Positions 47,361 to 58,534 of a DNA stretch of 64,000 bases are shown here, piece by piece (position 1 is the first letter of the stretch; the number at the start of each line of letters is the position of its first letter). The DNA comes from Amanita rubescens. Its lineage: Eukaryota; Basidiomycota; Agaricomycetes; Agaricales; Amanitaceae. The translations under genes were made by a program, and so were the position numbers. The notes under the pieces were generated by a model. It ran no database searches, was not told the origin of the DNA, and saw nothing but the letters and a program-made list of their open reading frames with translations. The DNA is taken from positions 434,001 to 498,000 of the forward strand of contig WION01000007.1 in assembly GCA_015039365.1 (NCBI GenBank), written 5' to 3'.

Positions 47361-48458
47361 TTATGAAGGTACGCTGGTGCTATAGTTAGTACGCGAGAGG
47401 AAACAAAGGTAGCGTGAAGGCTTACTTTCGTGCAATTCTTGAAACTGTTGTTCATAAAACCCAGGCATAGGCTCAGACGATGGCTGTCTTTCGTCCCATT
47501 CTGACGCACAATCTGCTGGCTGGATTGACCCTGAATCGTTGCGACACTGGTGATTGTCCCATCCGGTCCCTGCAGGATCGCTGTCATCCGTCTGCGTTTC
47601 CAAGTCCCCATGGACCTGAGAAGGCTCTTGCGTGTAGGAACGGATGTTACCGACGTCCAGTTGGAATTCGAAAGTTCGCGGCTCCTCTTCTAGCGGGCAC
47701 GCTTCACCACACCACGATGCGACAATACCGCGACTCTCGCCACTGTGAATCGCGAATGGATCGATTCGAAAACGACCCATCATTTTGCGCATCTCCTCTG
47801 AAGCGTGGGTCGCACGAAGAGGAACTTCGGTCGGAGGGGCCATTGATTGGCTTAAGGTGATAGCCTTGACTTGTGCTGCAGATAACTCCATGACGAAGCA
47901 CCCGTCTCCATCTGGTTGTTCCATTTTGATGGGAGCGGGAGAAGGCGAGCGACGTGATGCTGGCGTCCCTACATCGTTCATCATATACAGACGATGGCCG
48001 TCGTCACTAAAATCGGGGGATTTGGAGGGTGACTTCGGAGCATCACCTCGATAACTGAAGTCGGCCGGGGTATTCACCGAGGACGAAGATAAATCTGTAC
48101 GTTGGGACGATTCGGGATAGTCTGCGTGGGTGGCGTAACCGATAGTTTGCGGTGCATCAGCCGACAGAGGAGATGTATACGTCGTTGGAATAACGGGATC
48201 CATTGACCACTCATTTTCATGGGCGGGGAAGGAGCCAAATAGGGGAGAAAAATGGGAAGAATGTGCCAGATGGTCAGGTAACGAATACGGTGCCGTACGT
48301 ATCGAAAGTTGCTGCCAGCAAGGGTTGGTGGCGGTAATGACTTGAGGTCTAGAGGCGTGGCAAAATGTCCTATCCAGGTGTGCGACGGGTAGGGTGGAAT
48401 ATCCCCGTTTATCCCGCATGATTGGTAGGTGTTGAGACATCGGGATGATTTCAGGCAT
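47361..48458 (-). CDS. uncharacterised Ser/Pro-rich protein
   Basis: A 365-aa ORF starting MPEIIPMSQHLPIMRDKRGY, rich in Ser, Pro and acidic residues. It contains a Ser/Pro cluster (PASRRSPSPAPIKMEQPDGD, with an IKMEQ sumoylation-like site) and a better-ordered segment ASEEMRKMMGRFRIDPFAIH, GEACPLEEEPRTFEFQL. The latter seems familiar from uncharacterised Agaricomycete proteins, but I cannot name a domain. Low complexity and the KxE site hint at a nuclear regulatory protein; this is a guess. Beyond about 47610 the alternative frame looks more protein-like than the annotated one, so the C-terminus is uncertain. Confidence 0.6.
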   Translation of the reverse strand: MPEIIPMSQHLPIMRDKRGYSTLPVAHLDRTFCHASRPQVITATNPCWQQLSIRTAPYSLPDHLAHSSHFSPLFGSFPAHENEWSMDPVIPTTYTSPLSADAPQTIGYATHADYPESSQRTDLSSSSVNTPADFSYRGDAPKSPSKSPDFSDDGHRLYMMNDVGTPASRRSPSPAPIKMEQPDGDGCFVMELSAAQVKAITLSQSMAPPTEVPLRATHASEEMRKMMGRFRIDPFAIHSGESRGIVASWCGEACPLEEEPRTFEFQLDVGNIRSYTQEPSQVHGDLETQTDDSDPAGTGWDNHQCRNDSGSIQPADCASEWDERQPSSEPMPGFYEQQFQELHESKPSRYLCFLSRTNYSTSVPS

Positions 48459-50670
48459 GAAAGCGGGCAGGTCTTTTGAACGAGGAAAACAGAAGCAGGG
48501 ATGACAAAATGGTGTAAAACAGTGGAGTCAGTTGGGCTGACTTATAGGTGGAAGAGGAAGAGTAAGTAAGATAATAGGTGAAGGGTGAAAAATCTCGATT
48601 AAAGATTAGGTTTTTGGAGAGGAAAGCGCGTGCCCGCACAGCGGCATAACCTGATGTAATCCAGGCGTCATAAAGAGATGAAACGGCATAAAATAATGAG
48701 TGGTGATGGCAGGCATACCGTCTGACCGAGGATCACAGATCTCGATCGCTTCTCTCGACCTGACCTCCAAGCAGCGCGAGTTGAGGGGAGCCTGCCTGAC
48801 GTTCCTCTTTCTGGAAGTCTTCTTAACTGGATCCGCACGCCACTTCACTGCCGTTGCATGTCCTTGATGTTCGTCCCTTTCGTTCCGGGTATGCGTGTGG
48901 GCCTCGGAACGCCCGTGCTATCCGTAGCCTCTCCGCTCACAGTCTGCGGAACAAATCAGTTGAGAAAAGAGACTTGAGCAGGTTGATAACTATGATTTTA
49001 GCTACCTGCTAACTTCGGCCTCATGAGTCATGTACTATGGGTATTTTTGTCTGTAGCATATTTTGTGCCGTCATTTGGCGACGACCGACGCCGCGAGAGA
49101 GATCCAAACTTGGACTTCTGCCATGCTTCGCATTATCTTTATTATCCTCTGTCGCGACTCGTGAAGACCGGCTGAATTAAAGGTCAGAGAAACCACACTA
49201 ACAGTAATCCGACCTGGCGGGATGCATCGGCCGTTGCCTCCGATAATCGACTGACGACAACCGCTTCGATCAGCGAGACCCACAATCTTTAAAATTTTCA
49301 AAGCTGGCGTTGCATAAGTTGAGACACACCTTGCATTTAATGTGCGGGGGTGGGAGAGAGAAGATCAATACCACTGGATTGTGACTGCTAGGATAACACT
49401 TTTGATCTGATATATGTAATTGTTTTGACAGCAAAGGACTGTCATAAAATGATAAACTTTCATGCGAACAGCATCAAGGAACCAGTGTGGAGCAAGTCCA
49501 TACTGCGCCATTCGCTTTTCATCAGCGATGCACAAAGCGCTCACGTACGGAATCGTGTATTTACTGAGCTTGATAGACTCTGAGCCAAGCCGGTCCTTGA
49601 AGCGATAGGCTACACTCCGGAAAAGACGGCGAGGGGGAACAAAATTCTAGTGACCGAAGTTTGTCCCGCCGGCGTCTCCGACCAGGCATTAGTCTACATA
49701 AAGTTGGAGGATCGTAACCCAAACGCGTAGCGATTAAAGCGGCTGGGAAGAGGCTCACTTCCATCAAGAAGTACATCCGGAAGCACTACGCATCTGTGAC
49801 AAGACCGGGTGTAGTGACTGCAGGGTACCAGGAGTTGTGAGTACAATACTGTTGACTCCTGAATGCGGAAGCATGATACGAGCGGACGGACATCGCTGGT
49901 AAGACAGAATATTGTCACAAAAGGCTTGTTGATGATTCCATTATATTCAAGCCAATGGTCTTTCATCTCCGCGGCAATACAGTTCTTGTCTAACTTCTTA
50001 TAGACTAATCTGTTATTATCGTTCACCGATACGAAGCCTGGTCTAGAGCGCGATTGGAATTGTCGAGAGATACTGCGGAACAATGGACATAGGGGTTTGT
50101 CCAATTTGCAATGGTCGTGAAAGCCGGTCAGATGTCCGTTCGAGAAGTGAGAAGCGTCGTTAGCATTGAGAAACAGTGAGTCAAAAGACCATCGGTAAAT
50201 TTTGTTACGTCAAAAGCTTGGAAACATAGAGTCTATGAATACCGGCCGGCAATTGGTGGGCGAAGAGGTCCGTATTTGATTACAGTACGGTTCTAGCTTC
50301 GTTGCCTTCGGCCATCGTGAATGCAGAACACCGAGTCGTCGACGGAAAGATGCTGTTAGCCTAATCATCCATGACATGGAAGTTGATCTCAATCGCTAAA
50401 AGCCGACGACCACTAGTTGATTTGAAGCAGGGGCTTCTGCTTGGCAATACCGGGACGGGACTCGGGCTATAGTTCCTGTGTACTCGGGTTTTCGTAGCGA
50501 CCTGGATGTTGCGCTGGCTAGCCCATTCTCGTAATTTCACGTTCGATGCAGTTTGCCACGTTGAAGATATTGTTAGACATTTATATCATAATAAGATTGT
50601 ACTCTGAGACTGACCGACTCGGATCCGGTTCATTTTTGAACCACAACCTGATACTCCCCACAATATCGGG
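48459..50670. other. 2.2-kb stretch without a recognised gene
   Basis: The first about 200 bases (minus) form a T/C-rich leader for the preceding gene. A 136-codon minus ORF at 49694-50104 (including RLVYKKLDKNCIAAEMKDHW) and several smaller ones have no recognisable family. The last part holds the promoter of the CFAP20-domain gene. Confidence 0.4.
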
Positions 50671-51593
50671 ATGTTTTCTGGGGCTGTCCAATCACCTGTG
50701 CTTTCTCTGTTCTCATCAACAGGCAGCGAACCCTTGAGGCTTTTCAGCGTGCACAAGGACAGCTCCCTGTCTGCGGACTCTTTTGTTCACCTACTTCACG
50801 ATGAGAAATCCCTTCCTTTGCCAGCACCTCCTGCAAACCTCATTTCGTCTCCGTCGATCGATTATTCAGTTCCTGAAACGGAGTTCCCCGACTACACTCT
50901 CAATCAGACAGTGCTTCACATTCAATCGCCTACCTTGCGTACTACCTATGTACATTCCCCTCCCGAAGTTCCTTTGGGAGCCGGTGGGCAAGTATGCGAC
51001 GACCTTTGGATAAAGCATCCCTGGATGCACATGCAAGTTCGTAACATGGGACGAGAATGGTCGCTCGAAGTCGGCATTGTAGACCAAACAGGACGAAAAG
51101 GCATTCTCAGGCTCTCGACGTTCCAGGTACATCTCATTATTTCTGGCTTAGCGAAGGCGAATCGGATCGTCATTTCCCTTCTACTGATCACACATCACTC
51201 CAATCAGTTGTTTTCTCAGATCATAAGTCTTCCGTTATCTGACCCGTGTTCTAGAAGCAGCCAAAGCTGATGCTGCGCAACCGTATCCCTTTGTTACACT
51301 TACCGTTGGCCTTCCCCCACACCTCCTCACGGCCCTTGACAGCATGGTCAACCTTGTCTCTCCATCTGCCCTATTACTTCCAACAATTCAACTCCAGGCA
51401 TCTGCTCTCCGAAGACGATGACGCGACCCGTCGGCAAAGAATAGTTCCTACATGTGCTCCAAGTGGATCATACTCTCATTTATCATATGTCCGCGTGTAC
51501 GCAACATGCCGCCTCCGCAGGATATGGTTTACAACCAGTGGTTCCACCCAACAATTACCTCAGGAGTTTCAACTGTACGGTCACGAGGTTTGA
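50671..51593 (+). CDS. CFAP20-domain (DUF667) protein
   Basis: Two exons (50671-51126 and about 51258-51593) join in phase at STFQ/KQPKL to about 263 aa. The first exon holds MFSGAVQSPVLSLFSSTGSE, TVLHIQSPTLRTTYV and the very typical HPWMHMQVRNMGREWSLEVG. The second holds PLLHLPLAFPHTSSRPLTAW, YSHLSYVRVYATCRLRRIWF and ends EFQLYGHEV. This is the CFAP20 fold, known from ciliary doublet microtubules and also implicated in nuclear roles in animals. The intron is about 130 nt, longer than usual here. The fungus has no flagella, so the role must be non-ciliary. Confidence 0.87.
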
Positions 51594-51694
51594 GGAAACA
51601 ATCGATCTCATTAGACACTGGTGGAGGTATATATAGCATGCATGGTATCGTAAGTATTGTGAGCTTTTCGCGTTCAGTACCGTTTCACTTTCAA

Positions 51695-54600
51695 TTATCC
51701 TTGAGTCTTCGTTGCCATGTATTTACGAATGGTTTCCTTCATTCGCGACAGTACTTCCACCCGATGGACTTCGTCTTTAGGAAGCTGTAGTTGGCCCATT
51801 GCTAGCTTGTACAAATATGCAAAATCTGCTTGCAGGGGAATAGGTAGCCGAGATGATCCCTCGTGTTTCTTCTTGGCCATTAATCTCTCTGTGAATTGCT
51901 GCGCGAAGTTCTTCGAAATGATCTCCGCTCGCTCAATAACGGGCAACGGTACACCTGCGAGGTTTGCAACGTGGGTGCCAAACGATGACGTCGCGACTCC
52001 TTCGGCAAGCTTGTAGAGAAAAACAATCTGAAAATAGGAAAATGAGGTGAGAGCCCAGCACGTTCAGCCAAAAGGACCTACGTCGCGTTTTTCATCGTCG
52101 ACTATTGTAGTCATGTACATGGTGCGGATGTTTGGATGGTATGTGTAATCGTCTGTGAGAGTGCTATAATGGGTAGCAAAGAATCCCAAGGGTAAGGTAT
52201 GCGTTGCTAATTGATGCAAGACAGCCTATGGTACTGTCTTGGTAAGACAGCGGGGTGATGGGCACGCAATACGTACCGCCGCAATGGCCATTCCATCCTA
52301 GGGCCAGATTTCAGTAAAATCTATTGCTAGCCTACAAGGAAACGCACGAATGTTGATGTCCCTCGTCCAAGCTCTGGAAGAGGTGCGTTAGATTATTCAG
52401 TTCACCGATGGCGTTGGAATAAGTTACCATCGAGTATTACTAAAGATCTTGGTGTAGCTTCACGTAATATTTTGCAGCTGTAAACTGTTTGTCAGGTTTT
52501 CAAGCACCAGACATAGAGTTTACCATTCGTCTAGTTCTACTTTGAACGTGCTCGCATGACTGAACATATTATCATAGGCACCCATGCGAGTGATAATGGC
52601 ATCGATTGGGCACAACCTTGAGATGTCTGGTTAGCTTTGAAAGGTGAAGAAGAAAAAAATCCACGAACCTTGCACGAGTTGCGGGTACCAGCATGCCAAG
52701 TTGCGCCATGATCTATCAGTCATCAGTTGAGATCAGTAAGATGAACGGTCAACGTACGGCACCGGTCGCGGTCATCCTCATCACCTAGGAGACAGGTCAA
52801 TGGTGCTCAAATTAATAGAGGATCGGATTACCGTCGACTTTCCACTAGTAATAAGGACCTAAATTAAATAAATATCAGGGACGGTGGATCGACACTCACG
52901 CCATATTGGGACCTAGGGGCTCTGTTAGTTATTTCGGCCTCTTATTTATAAGTTCTACAAACCTGTAAGCAAGGCAATCTTCGCTACATCTCCTCCCAAC
53001 TTGACATTATTTGGAATAAACTCCTTCAGTGACGCGCTTAAACACAACGTTGGATGCCTTAGGTCCTGGAAATCAACCCAAGCGGAGCTGCCGTCAACGA
53101 ATTCGGGACGACATGCAGGTTCCCCTAGTGCAATAGATGATTTTGCAAGACTGAACAGGCAGTCAAGCTCTGCAAAAACGCGGATAGCACGCAACCATAA
53201 ATCTCTATCAGCATCGAACTCGTCGTACACCCGAACTTTAAAAGCCTTGATGATGGTATTACGATTCTCGCGAGCTTCCTTAAGTTGTCGGATTTTTTTC
53301 TGTAGGGAACTCACAACCCAACGACTTTTGGCCTATGGTTGGTAGTCTACTGTCGGATCTGAAATCACGAACATTTTCTCAGACTTACTTTTGTCCCGCT
53401 AGATTTCACCCAGTCTTTGGGGATGTTCTTTGCCTTCACATCAGTTTCCACAAGATATATTTCCTTAAGCGTTTTTTGTTCATTATAATAAGGATCGAAC
53501 CATCACTGGACGTACCTTGTTTCCAATTGAGCTGTGCCAGTAAGCGAGCGGGATTCTGCATTATTAACCTCAGTAAGAGTCAGCGTGTCACGAAAGACTC
53601 TTACTTCAGTTTTTCTTTCATGGTCTCGAGATCTTGGTCAAACTCCTTCTCGAGGCCCTTGATCTCGTCCATGATTTCGTCGTACGCGTCATCTTTTTCC
53701 GGCTGCGGCATGAGCTCGTCGCTATCTACCGGAAGTCAGGGAACACCTGGTACATAGATTACTTGCACTCACCTGTCCCTTCTACGAACATGCTTTTCAC
53801 ATTCTTGATGTTAGGCAAGAGGTCGGGGGCACCTCGTAGATGCCCAAGAATAGTTTTGGATTCAAACGACTCTGACTCATCTGCAAGCTTAACGAAACCA
53901 TGGCTAAGTTTTTTGAATGCCTGAAAGGACAAGAAATTATACACAAGGATTCCATAAGCGAGCTGCACATACCGAGAGGACTTTCAAGAAGTCCTTGACC
54001 CTACAGTTCTTGGAATGAATACGAGAAACAACGCGCTCAAGATCGGGTAACCCTTTTGCGATCTCGGTGAAGCTGGCTTCAAACGTAGGATGATTCATGA
54101 TATCTTGCACAGCATCAAGTCTAAAAGTGGATGAGCATACGCTGCCGGATACCAACTCCATCAAAAAGTACCTTGCATTAATCGCTGGTATTTCGCGCAG
54201 TGGCATGCAAAGCCATATGCGGAACAATCTTTTGCCTACAACGAGTAAAGCTATGTCAAAAGGAATCGAACGGCATGCTCACCGAAGGGGGTCATACACC
54301 TATTTAAAAGTTTCAACAGCGTACCGGTTTCGGTACCTTCGTTATTCAGCAATATCTAATGATAGTGAGTAGCTGCCTATTCCAACTAAGCCTAAAACAA
54401 ACCTCCAAATGTGCCAAGGTTTGGCCGTCAAGTGTTAATCCGTGTCCTTTCTTCATAGGATCGTAGATATTAAAGTTCTTCATGCTAAGAATGTCTTTAG
54501 CAATGTTCAGCTGGCGCAAATACCTAGAGGACGGTTTGACCTTGAGTTACCAGTCGGATAATGAACCTACCAAATCATGTTCCCCAACGCCTGTGCTGCA

Positions 54601-57157
54601 AGCATCGATGATAACATTTCTCGTATTGGTTGCGGGACTGAGGAAGGGAGCCCAGAACCGTCATCGTCTTCCATAGCATCACCCTCATTCGACGAAACGT
54701 AAAGCTTCCTCAGTTCCTCAATGGTTTGCTCTTGATTGAAGCCCTCAACAGTACGCAGACCTGTCCAGAGACATTCTGAAGGCAGAATGTTCTTCAAAAG
54801 CCTCGTAGTTGATACGGATAATGCTCCCTGGACATTTTCATCAGGTTCGAACCAGCGAATATGACTGATCAGATACCTTGGTGAAGAGAACTTCCTTGGG
54901 TCGCACTTGCCTCATCAATGTCTCTAGTTTGGTCCGACACACGTCGTCTTCCAGAGCGCTCAGGTTAAACTGAGATGTCGCACAATCCAACACGCATACA
55001 CCAAACTTCTTGCCACCGTCAGGAAGTTCCTCCTCGTCTTCACATATCGCAATGCAATGACCAGCTTCGTCATCCGTAAGAAGCTGGGCGTCAACTAAAG
55101 TCCCGTTGGTGTACACTTTTTTGAGTTCGCTATGTCAGTACTCGATCAATATTCAACTTTATTTTTGAGGATGTAAGAAACAAACCGTCGGACAATTTTC
55201 TCTTTGCCATCATCAGCTTTAGCCTTCCCCTTGGATTTCGTTGCTGCCAGACGCATTTCTGCGCCTAAGGCCGTTTCCGCCTGCTCAACTCGTCCAACTT
55301 TGTATCCTGTTCAAGTATAAGTAAATGGATAAACTGTACGAAAGATGTTAAAACCTTTCCCAAGAAACTTTCTGTGCTCGATTTAGTACTTAAGCATATT
55401 AATAGCGCACAAACTCACGCAGCCCAGAACTCAAGTGCATACTCAGGTACTCCAACCTAATAATGAATCTTGAGCCAAATATGTGGAGGGAAACGACGGG
55501 CTGATACCATGGACATCTTGACTCTACTAGTAAGCTTTAGGTCAAACTCTTGATGACCGATACGAGCGTCGTCCTCATATAGCTACAAACCGAACATGAG
55601 TGTTGAACCGATTCAAATATTAAGCACTGTACCTCGTAAAATTTGCTAAGAACGTACAAAGATGACCCCTAGTGCGATGATACGTGCAAATGACTTACCC
55701 TTTTTGAAAGAATAAGACCTGCCCTGTAGATTAGCAAGACGTAACACAACACATTATCTTACATACCGTGTCATAATGATTCTGTTTGATCTACAGACAG
55801 GATATAAGCATTTTTAATAGCAAAGTTAGCATGACCCACCTCCCAGAACTAGAACAGACGTTCAGTCAAAAGGAAGGGAGTAGAAGGAGAGCTACATACC
55901 TGCTTTTCAAACGGCGTAAATCCCTTCCACGCCTTGGGAGGTATATAAAGTGTTCTAGGATCATATTTAGGATCTCCAGGTGCCTTTCCGTCTTTCTAGT
56001 GACAAAGTCAACGTTGAACTAGCCAATGAAATTCTCCTCACATCCCGAACATCTTGCAGAAAACCAAAAGGTTCCTCAGTAGATTTCTTTTCGAGTTTCT
56101 TGCCTTGCTCGCGTCGCTCCGCAGCAGTAAGCAGAGTGAATGCAGATCCAGCGTCGCTTGCCTCGAAATTATCCGCAACAGCAACGTTTCCTTTGGCCTT
56201 CCTTCCTGACTTCGCAGCCGGTTTTGATTTGGACTTTCGTGGATTGTCTTCCTCATCATCGTCTATGAAGTCACCCTCGGTATCGGAAGACGAGGGTGCC
56301 GATCGACGAGAAGATGAGGAGCGGAATGATTTAACAGATCTGGTTTCATCTTCATCTTGTTCCGATGCCGGATTGAACTCATCATCATCCGAGTGCAACG
56401 CGGAACGACGTTTTTCTGCATATATTCTGGTGAACCTTCATTCTCCAGCGCACAATGGGCACTCACCATTCTTCGACGGAGATTTCTTGAACCTGTTAAG
56501 CTTTTGCGAAAATAATATCTTGACGTCATCTTCATCGGATTTGGGAGTCAAAGCAACACGAGGTTTCTTTAGCCGGGCTAGCAAGGCCGGAGTTTTACAC
56601 ATCTGCGCATCGTTTGTTGACATGATCAACATTACCTTCAACTGGGGCTCCATGGTCCCTCTTCGCTCTTCCAGATGCTTTGGAAGTAGGTTGGTCCTCA
56701 TCAGAGTCAACAACAAGTTTCCTTTTCCCCTGAACCAGGAGAAAGGTCAATTGAGCGCATAAACCTGGATAAAATATAACTAATATACCCTTGTATTCAA
56801 TGGAAAATTCCCAGTTTCGTCTTCATCGTCATTAATTTGAAGCATGTCAATATCAGTAACATCACTTGTGGGTGGTGTGCTGCCTTGACGGGAAGGCGTG
56901 CTTGCGGGGACTTCGAGAGTCGCGCTGTAAGACATAGTATCTTCGTCATAATCCATATCAACGGACTTGTAGGAACCAGGGGAAGAGCTCGGTGGTAACA
57001 ATTGACCATGTGAGGCCGACTTTCCAGAGTCGGTTTGTTTCTTTACATTTCTGCTGCTGGACGGGGTTTTAGTAGATTTAGCTGGATCCTTTGAGAACCA
57101 AGTCATAAGGCTCTTCTGTTTCAGAGACTCGTGAGATGCCTTGCTCTTAGGCGGCAT
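51695..57157 (-). CDS. MSH6: DNA mismatch repair protein Msh6
   Basis: The ATG at 57157 opens MPPKSKASHESLKQKSLMTW, where QKSLMTWF is a PCNA-interaction box as in other Msh6 proteins. A disordered acidic linker follows (MHSDDDEFNPASEQDEDETR), then the mismatch-binding domain (HYDTVLFFQKGKFYELYEDD with the Phe-x-Glu motif, VGVPEYALEFWAAKF), the connector (FGVCVLDCATSQFNLSALED), lever/clamp and the ATPase. The Walker A GPNMAGKST is split over two 13-nt exons (52900-52912 and 52832-52844) and followed by a 27-nt exon (52758-52784, VMRMTATGA). DAIITRMGAYDNMF and LVILDEL (Walker B) come next, and the stop after YMATKTQG is at 51695. Msh6 pairs with Msh2 as MutS-alpha. About 25 introns are needed. 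I checked only part of the joins. Confidence 0.93.
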
Positions 57158-57415
57158 TTTTGAACAGTTGCGATACGCGCCTGAGGCACCACGAACTTGA
57201 AGTAATTTATAGAGCGCGTGACGCGTTGGGTGGTGCTTTGTCCTATTTATCATTGATGCCAATGACAAATATCAGCCATCGTCCTGGTATGGAAAAGGCA
57301 TGTCCGATAGATTGGCTGAGTGGTGCGGTCTAGACCATTGATCTCAAGTGTCAGGTATGTCGAGGAACGATGAAGAGTCTAGGCCATTCTATGATTCATT
57401 TTTCCAGATTCAACG
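57158..57415. promoter_or_regulatory. divergent promoter between MSH6 and EFM7
   Basis: 258 bases separate the two start codons. ACGCGT at 57221-57226, next to GCGCG, is a perfect MluI cell-cycle box (MBF site in yeasts) 64 bases upstream of the MSH6 ATG. G1/S control of MSH6 through this box is plausible by analogy with yeast. Confidence 0.5.
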
Positions 57416-58436
57416 ATGCCCTCTCGTAACAACGAGTCGCAGGATGACTTCTTGGCACATGCACGTACCTTGTTTGGGGGTGAACCAATTGAAGATGACG
57501 AAAACATTATATATGGCCCCCTGACATTGTCCACAGCTCCGAAGGCAAGCTTATCTTCGTTCCGCAGCTAGTAGCATTCATGCAGAGCATTGCAGGAAGG
57601 CAAAGTTAGTCACCTTCCTCCCGCGCGCTCGTCCCGGTGATTAAGATGAGCGCTAGGCAAATACACTCCTGGCGGACCACTTATTTTCTCCTGCCCTTTT
57701 CATCGCAGAAAGAATCGAGCGTGGGCTGATTCCCTTGAACCGCCGTGCAGGTACGCCATTATAAAACTGTGTCGATGGTAAACTGCGATGGTCAGTGATT
57801 GAACTTGGCGCGGGTTGCGCCCTACCTTCCTTGTTCGCAACCACGCTTCCTGAGCCGCCGGCACTGGTCGTGGTTACAGATTATCCGGACGAGATCATCA
57901 TCGGCAATTTGAAGTGTAATGTAGAGAGGAACAGGCGTGCCTCCACCGGATGTAATGTCCATGTCCAGGGACACGAATGGGGCAAGGGTGCCGCAGATCT
58001 CTTGTAAATGAATGATAACCTTCCTGAGAAGAAAATTAACATAGCGGGGCATCACAGGCAGTTATTACCAGATCCGCCGGCCGGATTTGATGTTGTCATT
58101 CTCTCGGATCTGCTCCACTTCAATAATTCTCATGAGGCGCTTGTTGATTCAGTCAACGCATTACTGTCCGCTGATCCGGACGCTCGAGTTTACATTTCCG
58201 TAAGTTTTGTTACTATTACATGGATGCATTCTCGAGATTTGTAGGCGGGCAAGTATACCACGGAAGCTGTATGTGCACATTTCGTGGAAGTGGCACGTGG
58301 GAAGGGAATATTGATCGACGAGGAGCATGACGACAGCGACTGGCAGGGTAGCATGAACTTCCGCGGTCTGGACATTCATGGGCTCACCTTGCGCAAGCGT
58401 AATTGCCGTTTTTGGATTGGTAGAAGGGCCCTGTGA
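57416..58436 (+). CDS. EFM7: protein N-terminal/lysine methyltransferase Efm7 (Nnt1)
   Basis: Starts MPSRNNESQDDFLAHARTLF and GPLTLSTAPK. Small exons follow, including one of 9 nt (GAAGGCAAA, EGK) after a GC-AG intron. Then ANTLLADHLFSPALFIAERI and the SAM-binding motif VIELGAGCALPSLFATTLPE, VVVTDYPDE (acidic loop), VQGHEWG, FDVVILSDLLHFNNSHEALV (post-motif II), and the end LRKRNCRFWIGRRAL. This matches yeast Efm7/Nnt1, which methylates the N-terminus and Lys of translation elongation factor eEF1A. An apparent stop after ADLL at about 58003 is the start of a 54-nt intron (GTAAAT...CACAG) and is in frame once spliced. EXO1 follows 98 bases downstream. Confidence 0.87.
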
Positions 58437-58441
58437 CGTCA
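58434..58441. promoter_or_regulatory. CRE-like palindrome TGACGTCA overlapping the EFM7 stop
   Basis: A perfect TGACGTCA, the CREB/ATF-type bZIP site. Its first three bases are the EFM7 stop codon, and it lies 94 bases before the EXO1 ATG. Confidence 0.45.
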
Positions 58442-58486
58442 CGTACCGCGTGACCGATCGCGTCGCGTTATTTGTAGTCGCTTGCC

Positions 58487-58493
58487 TTTCGCG
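58487..58493 (+). promoter_or_regulatory. TTTCGCG box upstream of EXO1
   Basis: An E2F/SBF-MBF-like element 42 bases before the EXO1 start, in a 98-bp intergenic region that also has CGCGTCGCG at about 58460. It suggests G1/S expression of EXO1, by analogy only. Confidence 0.4.
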
Positions 58494-58534
58494 TTTGATG
58501 CTGTGATGTTTTGTACGAATTAAGTAGCCCGCTC

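Noticed and set aside
49694..50104. 136-codon minus ORF
   Set aside because: Looks mildly coding but matches no family I know, and has no neighbouring exons. Left unannotated.
57990..58060. Premature stop in EFM7 after ADLL
   Set aside because: A 54-nt intron starting at the GTAAAT that follows the last Leu and ending in CACAG restores DLLQLLPDPPAGFDVV in frame.
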